Positions 19,254 to 25,127 of a stretch of 25,127 nucleotides of DNA are shown here, one piece after another (position 1 is the first letter of the stretch; every line of letters starts with the position of its first letter). Origin of the DNA: a virus. The notes under the pieces were generated by a model, which was not told the origin of the DNA, ran no database searches, and worked only from the letters and a program-made list of their open reading frames with translations. Position numbers and translations under genes: made by a program. The stretch lies in the IMG/VR virus record IMGVR_UViG_3300034683_000400, positions 1 to 25,127 of that record. The stretch is one strand, 5' to 3'.

Positions 19254-19460
19254 CTACTTTATGCTTCTTCCATCCTTAAACACTGCTACATCGCCAATAC
19301 TGTAACAAAGATCAGTTTCAACTATTGATTGATTGAAATTATAGCTCCATGTGTTGTAGTTGCCCTTTGAGATTTGTTCAAAGCACATTATTAAAGCTTC
19401 TTTTGGTTTTGCGTCGTAGGTGTAAACGTTACCTGTTGCCAAGTCCATTACGTCTGTCAT
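19254..19460 (-). CDS. Small early phage protein (68 aa)
   Basis: ATG at 19458-19460 after AAGGAGGAGGAGTAAGA; first gene of the second leftward operon, about 35 bases from the promoter -10. The protein MTDVMDLATGNVYTYDAKPK, EALIMCFEQISKGNYNTWSY resembles small phage/plasmid proteins with a 'vyD..tG....v.a..P..A...a..q...gnyNTWdY' pattern of unknown function. As the first gene under the operator-linked promoter it should be strongly expressed early. Confidence 0.65.
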   Translation of the reverse strand: MTDVMDLATGNVYTYDAKPKEALIMCFEQISKGNYNTWSYNFNQSIVETDLCYSIGDVAVFKDGRSIK

Positions 19461-19493
19461 TCTTACTCCTCCTCCTTTGTTCTTTGTGCTTGT

Positions 19494-19522
19494 AGTATAA
19501 GTCGTTATGTTTTGTTTGTCAA
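19494..19522 (-). promoter_or_regulatory. Second leftward early promoter
   Basis: TTGACA (19517-19522), 17-bp spacer, TATACT (19494-19499), then ACAAGCAC as in the promoter at 15974. The palindromic operator lies 10 bp upstream of the -35. Confidence 0.9.
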
Positions 19523-19532
19523 GTGTTTTTTC

Positions 19533-19554
19533 GTGTATACATGCATGTATACAC
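19533..19554. promoter_or_regulatory. 22-bp palindromic operator, copy 2
   Basis: GTGTATACAT-GC-ATGTATACAC; both 10-bp arms are identical to copy 1 at 16012-16033, and the placement relative to the leftward promoter is the same within 1 bp. Confidence 0.85.
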
Positions 19555-19913
19555 GATGACTTTATCTTTACCTTAAGCACGCATAGCCAAGCTCATCTTG
19601 CCTATGTGCTCTTATCTCTGTTTTGTGTATGTTGTATGCAATCATACACTCTTTATGTTATATGCCACATATTGTATATGATACATTGTATTCATAGTGC
19701 AATATGAGATGTGGTGTGCTCTGTATACAATGTTACACACCCCCTGGGGGAGGGGGATTGGCGTTCGGCGCGCGCGAAGGTACCCCACCCCCACATTCAT
19801 GGTAATTTTGAACTCCGAGTACTTTAGTACCTTGACAGTATATAGCCCAACGTGCTTTAATTAAACTACCACAAAACCTCCTCCTTTGGTATGTGGATAG
19901 AGTTACCGAACAC
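19555..19913. other. Gene-free stretch upstream of the packaging genes; possible cos/pac site
   Basis: No convincing gene is seen. 19600-19735 is AT-rich with many TGTAT/ATACA words. At 19739-19795 composition flips to very GC-rich, with a G-run and a C-run that could pair imperfectly around GGCGCGCGC. A GTACTTTAGTAC palindrome follows at about 19819. On the - strand an AAGGAGGAGG at about 19876-19888 has no gene after it, only a three-codon frame. Packaging sites often lie just upstream of terS, so this is a candidate; it is inference. Confidence 0.4.
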
Positions 19914-19945
19914 GAGCCACACCTGCGCAGGTGTGGCTCAATTTT
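19914..19945 (+). terminator. Rho-independent terminator upstream of the late promoter
   Basis: A perfect palindrome with arms GAGCCACACCTGC / GCAGGTGTGGCTC (19914-19939) followed by AATTTTTATC. It insulates the late promoter from upstream transcription. Confidence 0.85.
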
Positions 19946-19954
19946 TATCACCAC

Positions 19955-19983
19955 TTGACAAATATGCACCATCTGTTTATAAT
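19955..19983 (+). promoter_or_regulatory. Promoter for terS and the late operon
   Basis: TTGACA (19955-19960), 17-bp spacer, TATAAT (19978-19983), a consensus sigma70-type promoter about 40 bp before the terS start. Confidence 0.9.
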
Positions 19984-20024
19984 GTATACTGTGGATAAAG
20001 TCCACGCTTTATACTTGAGGGGAG

Positions 20025-20465
20025 GTGTATCCAGTATCTAACATAGGGATCAAGTCTTCATTCACCGAGAAAGAACGAGCCGTCATAAACCTTGTGGCAG
20101 CAGGCATCAACGATGTGGCTAAGGCCTGTCGTATGGTGGGCTATGACAATCCTTCCAAGAAAGCCCACGAACTGCTCCTCAGGGATGACTTTTACGCTGC
20201 AATCGAAAATGCTGCCGACCCAGAGGCAGATGTGGTAGTCAAGTCACAAACAGCAAGAAAGCGCTTCTGGGCACGCATAATGAACGACGAAGAAGCCAGC
20301 CACAAGGACAAAATACGAGCAAGTGAGCTCCTCGCCAAGGCAAGCGGTGACTTTGTGGATCAGGTCAATGTTAATTTTAGCCCTGCCAGTCTACTAAGTG
20401 CTCTTGAGAAGTGCATGGACGATGAATTACCGACAAGTGTGGAGTTGACAGAAGACGAAGATTAA
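20025..20465 (+). CDS. terS: Terminase small subunit (146 aa)
   Basis: DNA-recognition subunit of the packaging motor. The N-terminal half matches Terminase_2-type small subunits: FTEKERAVINLVAAGINDVA, KACRMVGYDNPSKKAHELLL (HTH, ~13-52). Next comes an oligomerisation helix (SQTARKRFWARIMNDEEASH, KDKIRASELLAKASGDF), then an acidic tail (DELPTSVELTEDED) that typically contacts TerL. The start is uncertain: GTG 20025 overlaps the strong GAGGGGAGG itself, leaving no spacing, and no other in-frame ATG/GTG/TTG lies before residue 37. It ends overlapping the likely terL start. Confidence 0.85.
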   Translation: MYPVSNIGIKSSFTEKERAVINLVAAGINDVAKACRMVGYDNPSKKAHELLLRDDFYAAIENAADPEADVVVKSQTARKRFWARIMNDEEASHKDKIRASELLAKASGDFVDQVNVNFSPASLLSALEKCMDDELPTSVELTEDED

Positions 20466-22905
20466 CGAGCGCCTGATCAATAAATTTGCTGCTTACCGTA
20501 AAGACCCAGTCCTCTTCGTGCGAGAGATTTTTGGTGCCACGCCCACACCACAGCAGGAGAAGCTCTTAAAGGCCATAGCAAAGGACAACGCACATGTTGC
20601 TGTGAAGAGCGGTCATGGGGTCGGAAAAGCGGGAACAATGGACACAATTACCATGACACCAGATGGACCACGATTCTGGGGTGATCTTAAAGTTGGTGAC
20701 GATGTATTTGGCCTTGATGGCTCACCAACTAGAATAAAAGCTATTTATCCACAGGGCAAGTTAAAAATATACAAAGTAATTTTTACCGATGGTAGCTCGT
20801 TAGAAGCATCTGGCGACCACTTGTGGAAGGTCAAGACTCGTAAAGAAAGACGATATTCACGTGGTTGGCGTATTGCAACTACTGAAGAGTTGATCCCACT
20901 GTGCCGTAGAAGTAATGGTATCAGCACAGCAAGGCAAATAGAAATACCACCATATGAGCCTGTGGCATTCCGTAAGAAGAAAGAGCTGCCACTCCACCCG
21001 TATTTCGTAGGTTGCTGGATCGGTGATGGATGTCGCGGCAGCGGTATAATCAAAAAACCAGAGATTGAAATATATGAACGCTTCAAAGAATTAGGCATCG
21101 ATGTTTCGTTCGTTGATAATACTAAAATTACAAGTCGTGGATGCTCTAAATATTTGCGTGAAATTGGATTACTTAATTGCTATGCATATGAAAAGTTTAT
21201 TCCTAACATATATAAATACTCTTCTATAGAAGATCGTTTTGAGCTTCTACGTGGTTTGATTGACACTGATGGGTATATCGATAAAAGAGGTGTGTGTGTA
21301 TACACAACCACAAGCCCCAGGCTTAGAGATGATATTGTGTGGCTGGTTAGATCACTTGGTGGTATTGCTATCGCACAAAAAGCAACAAAGAAAGCATATT
21401 ATACCGATGAAGACGGTTACAAAGTCCAGTGCAACGATGCCTACAACGTAACTATTCGTTTTAAGCCTGGTGTATGTTTAGGTTATGTCAGTAGAAAACA
21501 AAAGAACCTGCACAACAATGTCCAGGATAGATATCTCAAGCGTTGGATTGACCGTATAGAAGAAGTTGGCATGAAAGAAAGTATGTGTATCGAGGTTGAG
21601 GCACCAGACCATATGTACCTCGCTGGTGAGGACTTCGTACCAACACATAACACATCTACTCTTGCATGGTCTCTGCTGTGGTATCTTTGGACAAGGTTAG
21701 ATGTAGAGATACCATGTACAGCACCATCAGCTCACCAGCTCAACGACGTGTTGTGGTCAGAAATAGACTCATGGCGTATGAAGATGCCCAAGGACATGGC
21801 CGACGCAACTATTGTCACTAAGGATCGTGTTACCATAGAAGGATGTGGTAAGAAGCAATACGCCGTAGCTCGTACAGCACGCCGTGATCAGCCAAGTGCG
21901 TTGCAGGGGTTCCACGCTAAGAACCTCATGTTTCTGATAGATGAGGCCGCTGAGGTACCTAACGAGATATTCGAGGTAATGAGAGGCACACTCACTACCA
22001 GTAATGCCAGAGTTGTTATGACAGGTAACCCTACAATGGTCACTGGATACTTCTACGAAGCATTCAACAACAACAGAAGATTGTGGGATACATATACTTT
22101 TTCATGTCTTGATTCGCCGCTCGTAACTAAAGAATATATAGAGCTAATGAAGCAGGAATATGGCGAGGATAGTGACCAATACCGTGTCAGAGTGCTTGGT
22201 GAGTTCCCTAGCGCCTCGGTACAGCAGTTTATACCACTTGAGTTGGTCGAAGCAGCAATACATAGGTTCTTGCATGATAGTGAGTATAACTTTGCTCCTG
22301 TGATACTTGGGGCTGACGTGAGTTACTTTGGTGACGATAGTAGTTGTTTATTTTTGCGACAAGGTTTATACTCAGAGAAACTATGGGAAGGCACTGATAT
22401 AGATACTCTTGAATACGCTGACAAGATATATAGATTCGCCGTAGAGAGAAATGCTGATAAGATCTTCGTTGATGTAACTGGTGTAGGTGCAGGTGTAGTC
22501 GACCAGTTGAGGCGCATGGGTATGAGTGATAAGGTCGTTGGTGTTAATAGTTCTGCAGCATCCAGTCGCCCAGAGCTTGCAAACAAGCGCATGGAGATGT
22601 GGTATGAGATGAAGGAATGGTTGAAGAGCGGTGGGGCTATACCTGACGATAGAAAACTGCGCGATGATTTAGTTACACCATACTACGACTACCATAGACA
22701 ATCTGGTAAGATGAAGCTTGAGTCGAAGCAGGCCATAAAGAAAGTGCGTAAGTTGCCTAGCCCTGATAGAGCAGATGCATTGGCTCTGACTTTTGCTTAT
22801 CCTGTAGTAAAAAGGTTAGGTGTTAATGGTGATAGATTTTTTGTATCAGGCGGCAGGTCTCGGTCCATTGGTGGAGGGCCGCATGCCGTGTTGGTAAATA
22901 ATTAA
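20461..22905 (+). CDS. terL: Terminase large subunit with in-frame intein (814 aa precursor, ~473 aa after splicing)
   Basis: ATPase-nuclease that drives and cuts packaged DNA. The first ATG/GTG (20518) would drop INERLINKFAAYRKDPVLFV, which belongs to the conserved start of this family; the open frame begins after TGA 20446-20448, so an ATT (20461, overlapping the terS stop as ATTAA) or CTG (20473) start is likely. Walker A GHGVGK|TS is split by the intein. Walker B is LMFLIDEAAE and a coupling TGNP follows. Nuclease acids lie in ILGADVSYFGDD, IFVDVTGVGAG and SPDRADALALTFA. All motifs are intact once the intein is removed, so the gene appears functional only after protein splicing. Confidence 0.92.
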   Translation: MNERLINKFAAYRKDPVLFVREIFGATPTPQQEKLLKAIAKDNAHVAVKSGHGVGKAGTMDTITMTPDGPRFWGDLKVGDDVFGLDGSPTRIKAIYPQGKLKIYKVIFTDGSSLEASGDHLWKVKTRKERRYSRGWRIATTEELIPLCRRSNGISTARQIEIPPYEPVAFRKKKELPLHPYFVGCWIGDGCRGSGIIKKPEIEIYERFKELGIDVSFVDNTKITSRGCSKYLREIGLLNCYAYEKFIPNIYKYSSIEDRFELLRGLIDTDGYIDKRGVCVYTTTSPRLRDDIVWLVRSLGGIAIAQKATKKAYYTDEDGYKVQCNDAYNVTIRFKPGVCLGYVSRKQKNLHNNVQDRYLKRWIDRIEEVGMKESMCIEVEAPDHMYLAGEDFVPTHNTSTLAWSLLWYLWTRLDVEIPCTAPSAHQLNDVLWSEIDSWRMKMPKDMADATIVTKDRVTIEGCGKKQYAVARTARRDQPSALQGFHAKNLMFLIDEAAEVPNEIFEVMRGTLTTSNARVVMTGNPTMVTGYFYEAFNNNRRLWDTYTFSCLDSPLVTKEYIELMKQEYGEDSDQYRVRVLGEFPSASVQQFIPLELVEAAIHRFLHDSEYNFAPVILGADVSYFGDDSSCLFLRQGLYSEKLWEGTDIDTLEYADKIYRFAVERNADKIFVDVTGVGAGVVDQLRRMGMSDKVVGVNSSAASSRPELANKRMEMWYEMKEWLKSGGAIPDDRKLRDDLVTPYYDYHRQSGKMKLESKQAIKKVRKLPSPDRADALALTFAYPVVKRLGVNGDRFFVSGGRSRSIGGGPHAVLVNN
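20629..21651 (+). mobile_element. Intein with LAGLIDADG endonuclease in TerL, class 3-type (341 aa)
   Basis: In-frame insertion beginning AGTMDTITMTPDGPRFWGDL (Ala1) and ending DFVPTHN before extein Thr. N-terminal Hint block: KVGDDVFGLDGSPTRI; block B: LEASGDHLWKV. Homing endonuclease motifs: HPYFVGCWIGDG and LLRGLIDTDGYID, the two LAGLIDADG helices. C-terminal blocks F/G: SMCIEVEAPDHMYLAGEDFV, PTHN. It lacks a Cys/Ser at position 1 but has Trp66, Cys320 and Thr339, the W-C-T set of class 3 inteins, which start splicing from the block F Cys. It occupies the most conserved motif of the host protein, as inteins usually do. Confidence 0.93.
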
Positions 22906-22923
22906 AAATTGGAGGTATGATAA

Positions 22924-23166
22924 ATGTGTGGATTATTTGATGTTCCTAAACCACCACCGATGATAGAGCCACCACCTCCACCTATCATGGAGCAAGAGGA
23001 CGAACGTTCCATGGTTGGTAAGGACTTAGAACGTAGGCGTGCGGCAGCCAGACAGGGTTTTGAGTCTACATGGCTGACGAGAGGAAGCCAGACAGGTCGC
23101 CCTGGTGGTGGAGCACCTCAACCTCAGCAGCCACAAACAGTACTTCGTAAACAGATGGGGGCGTAA
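22924..23166 (+). CDS. Small proline-rich protein between terL and portal (80 aa)
   Basis: GGAGG precedes the ATG. The head is MCGLFDVPKPPPMIEPPPPP, then a charged helix (DLERRRAAARQGFESTW), then a Gly/Pro/Gln-rich end (PGGGAPQPQQPQTVLRKQM). Short proteins beginning MCG.. with Pro runs are common between terL and portal in podovirus-like phages. They are probably minor virion or assembly proteins; the biochemical function is unknown. The stop is two bases before the portal ATG. Confidence 0.75.
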   Translation: MCGLFDVPKPPPMIEPPPPPIMEQEDERSMVGKDLERRRAAARQGFESTWLTRGSQTGRPGGGAPQPQQPQTVLRKQMGA

Positions 23167-23168
23167 AA

Positions 23169-24863
23169 ATGCAGTTACCTGGTGTGACCGACATACAGAA
23201 ATACAAGAAACGTCACAAAGAGTTGCTCTACAATAGGTCACATTGGGAGCCTATATGGAAGGACTTGTGTAGTTATGTCCTGCCACAGTACGGGCGTGCA
23301 CTGTATCCTGGCTTTGAGACGAGGCCGCGGCGCGGGGATGATGATATGGTTACATCGTGGCCAACAATGGCTGCTCGTGTTACTGCGGCAGGACTGCAAA
23401 GCGGCATGACGTCTAAATCAAGACAATGGTGGCGTGCCAGCCTACCAGATCCAGAGATGTCGAGATTCCCTGCCATACGTAGATGGTTGGACGAGGTTAC
23501 TTATCGTATGACTTTTGTAATGGGACAGAGTAATTTTTACGAAGGTACGTATGGTGTATGGAGTCAAGTCCCAACGTATGGCACAGGTGTTACTGTATTC
23601 CTTGAAGATTTTGAAGATGTCATACGAGCGCATACATTGATGATTGGCGAATATGCGCTGGCATCTGATTATACGCTTCGAAACAATACATTATATAGGT
23701 CTTTCTACATGCGTACATGGGAGCTCGTAAATACTTTTGGCAAGAAAAACGTATCAAGGCAGGTTAGAAATGAGTATGATCGTAACGACACAGAGCAATG
23801 GCATCACATCATACATGCCATAGAGCCAAACGATGAGCGTATTCGTGATGGTAGGAGCAACAGAAACATGCCATATAGGTCTGTGTATTTTGAGGCTGAG
23901 GCCTCAGAAGACGACGAGGGAGTGCTTGAGGTCAAGGGCTATGAAGAAAAACCGTTCGCCACATTCAGGTGGGAGATAGCTGGTAGAGATGATTATGGTT
24001 TCGGGCCAGGGTGGGTAGTGCTTCCTGACTGCAAGGAGCTCCATGCCACACAAAGAGATAGAGGAGTAGGTATAGAGAAGTCAGTCAACCCACCACTGCA
24101 GGCGCCTGTGGCAGACATGGACAAAATAGTCAATGCCGCGCCAGGAGGGTTGTCATTTTATTCAGGTATGGTGTCTGGATCGGGCGGGGGCATAAAACCA
24201 CTGTACGAGGTTGCCCCTGACCTTAATGGCATACAGTTGAGTTTGAGTGAATTGAGACAGTTGATAGATCAAGCGTATTACAAAGACTTGTTCCTTGCTT
24301 TGATGATGAGGTCTGGCGGCAGTGCTGAGAAGACCGCCAGAGAGGTTGTGGAGATACAGCAAGAAAAGCTCTTAATGCTGTCTCCAGCGTTGGAGCGAGC
24401 AGATGAATATCTTGATGATGCCATCAATAGAATATTCGGTATCATGCTTAGAGGTGGTTTGTTGCCACCACCGCCGCCAGACATTGTAGACCAAGAGATA
24501 ACTATTGAATATGTATCGATACTTGCCCAAGCTCAACAGATGATAGAATCAGCAAAGATAGAACAGGGATCAGCATTCATTGCACAACTTGCGAGTCTAT
24601 ATCCTGAAGCAAGAGACATATTAGATCCTGATGCTATCGGTGAGGGGTATTTATCTGCTATTCAGATACCACAGAGGATGCTTACTGATCCAAGGGTGCG
24701 TGAACAAATACGACGACAAAGGGCTGAAGCAGAAAGACAAGCAGCACAAATGGCTCAGATGCAGCAGATTATAGAGCAAGGAAAGACATTATCTGAGACT
24801 GACATGAGTGGACAAAACGCACTCAGTGCATTGCTTGAGGGCGCTGCTGGTGGTATAAGATGA
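23169..24863 (+). CDS. Portal / head-to-tail connector protein, Bbp17-like (564 aa)
   Basis: Forms the dodecameric portal through which DNA enters and leaves the capsid. The order of conserved elements matches the Head-tail_con family of T7/BPP-1-like podoviruses: YKKRHKELLYNRSHWEPIWK, DLCSYVLPQYGRAL, AARVTAAGLQSGMTSKSRQW, YGTGVTVFLED, PFATFRWEIAGRDDYGFGPG, then KSVNPPLQAPVADMDKI, and a helical C-terminus (RRQRAEAERQAAQMAQMQQI). Length is usual. It starts two bases after the upstream stop and overlaps the next gene as ATGA. Together with terS/terL it defines the packaging module. Confidence 0.9.
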   Translation: MQLPGVTDIQKYKKRHKELLYNRSHWEPIWKDLCSYVLPQYGRALYPGFETRPRRGDDDMVTSWPTMAARVTAAGLQSGMTSKSRQWWRASLPDPEMSRFPAIRRWLDEVTYRMTFVMGQSNFYEGTYGVWSQVPTYGTGVTVFLEDFEDVIRAHTLMIGEYALASDYTLRNNTLYRSFYMRTWELVNTFGKKNVSRQVRNEYDRNDTEQWHHIIHAIEPNDERIRDGRSNRNMPYRSVYFEAEASEDDEGVLEVKGYEEKPFATFRWEIAGRDDYGFGPGWVVLPDCKELHATQRDRGVGIEKSVNPPLQAPVADMDKIVNAAPGGLSFYSGMVSGSGGGIKPLYEVAPDLNGIQLSLSELRQLIDQAYYKDLFLALMMRSGGSAEKTAREVVEIQQEKLLMLSPALERADEYLDDAINRIFGIMLRGGLLPPPPPDIVDQEITIEYVSILAQAQQMIESAKIEQGSAFIAQLASLYPEARDILDPDAIGEGYLSAIQIPQRMLTDPRVREQIRRQRAEAERQAAQMAQMQQIIEQGKTLSETDMSGQNALSALLEGAAGGIR

Positions 24864-25127
24864 ACAAGAACCCAAGGAAATATAGCGTAACTGATAATGA
24901 AGGTGCTGAAAGACAAAGGCTAAGAGCACAGGTTGTTAAAGATATGCGCATCAACGATCTTGCTGAGATTGTTTCAACCGAGGCTGGAAGGAGGTGGGTG
25001 TATTCTATCATTGAAAGATGTCATATATTTGAACCTGTTATGACTGGAAATAGTTATACTTTCTTCAATGATGGCATGAGACAGATAGGTTTGATGGTTA
25101 TTGGAGAATTAGCCTGTGTGGATAGAG
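24860..25127 (+). CDS. Bbp19-like phage protein (3' truncated, 89 residues visible)
   Basis: ATG overlaps the portal stop (ATGA) and the frame stays open to the window edge. After a polar head (MNKNPRKYSVTDNEGAERQR) comes the family core: STEAGRRWVYSIIERCHIFE and TFFNDGMRQIGLMVIGELAC, matching the 'xGRRxxWxllexxxxfxxxF...xxGxRxxGLxLxxxI' pattern of Bbp19-type proteins that follow the portal in BPP-1-like phages. Presumed minor head or assembly factor. Confidence 0.75.
   Translation, partial: MNKNPRKYSVTDNEGAERQRLRAQVVKDMRINDLAEIVSTEAGRRWVYSIIERCHIFEPVMTGNSYTFFNDGMRQIGLMVIGELACVDR

Noticed and set aside
19733-20005. 90-residue leftward open frame across the promoter region
   Set aside because: It spans the terminator palindrome and the late promoter, has no ribosome binding site and a Pro/Cys-rich, non-protein-like sequence.
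1-25127. Reverse transcriptase or Avd gene for the DGR
   Set aside because: No protein here has a YxDD-type palm motif or an Avd-like four-helix bundle next to the VR; absence is only for this window.

Overview
This is a 25.1 kb piece of a tailed-phage (or prophage) genome. The portal resembles the Head-tail_con/Bbp17 type of Bordetella phage BPP-1, and it is followed by a Bbp19-like gene. Small and large terminase subunits, a lysis cassette and a divergently transcribed early region are also present. Both ends cut through genes. The host cannot be fixed from the sequence: strong AGGAGG ribosome binding sites, TTGACA/TATAAT-type promoters and moderate GC fit many bacteria. Spanin-like overlapping lysis genes hint at a diderm host, whereas the XhlA-like gene is more typical of phages of Firmicutes.

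Layout. 1-2074 (+): end of a tail-fibre-like gene, two small genes, and a 410-residue C-type-lectin-fold protein whose last ~37 residues look like the variable region (VR) of a diversity-generating retroelement (DGR). 2146-4093 (+): lysis cassette (GH108 endolysin, XhlA-like protein, holin, spanin-like pair, 32-residue membrane peptide), closed by a strong terminator. 4199-15936 (-): a long early operon. Read in the direction of transcription it has a ParB-like protein, several small unknowns, two Imm5-like proteins, a short DnaN-like clamp, a pentapeptide-repeat protein, a SNF2-type helicase, a 4-Cys ssDNA-binding-like protein, an archaeo-eukaryotic primase (AEP), a UvrD-like helicase, a VRR-NUC nuclease and two small DNA-binding proteins. 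16097-17179 (+): an Xre-family regulator and an unknown gene containing an iteron-like repeat cluster, a candidate replication origin. 17629-19460 (-): a second early operon of small accessory genes. 19461-20024: regulatory and possible packaging-site DNA. 20025-25127 (+): terS, terL interrupted by a 341-residue intein, a small proline-rich gene, portal, and a partial Bbp19-like gene.

How it fits together. The two leftward early operons start from near-identical promoters. Each has a 22-bp palindrome (GTGTATACAT-2bp-ATGTATACAC) 9-10 bp upstream of its -35 box. One palindrome also lies 2 bp from the -35 box of the rightward Xre gene, so that regulator is the obvious candidate to control both operons and itself. 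A primase, two helicases, an ssDNA-binding-like protein and a DnaN-like clamp form a replication module with no recognisable replicative polymerase in the window. Late genes start from a good promoter at 19955-19983, just after a terminator.

The most notable points are: (i) a DGR-type VR with no reverse transcriptase or template repeat in the window; (ii) a LAGLIDADG intein inside the TerL Walker A motif with the hallmarks of the rare class 3 splicing type; (iii) ten copies of GTGACAC/GTGTCAC within 367 bp; (iv) the shared operator-promoter module; (v) a 13-bp AGGCGGAAGGAGG repeat found five times, one copy lacking a gene.
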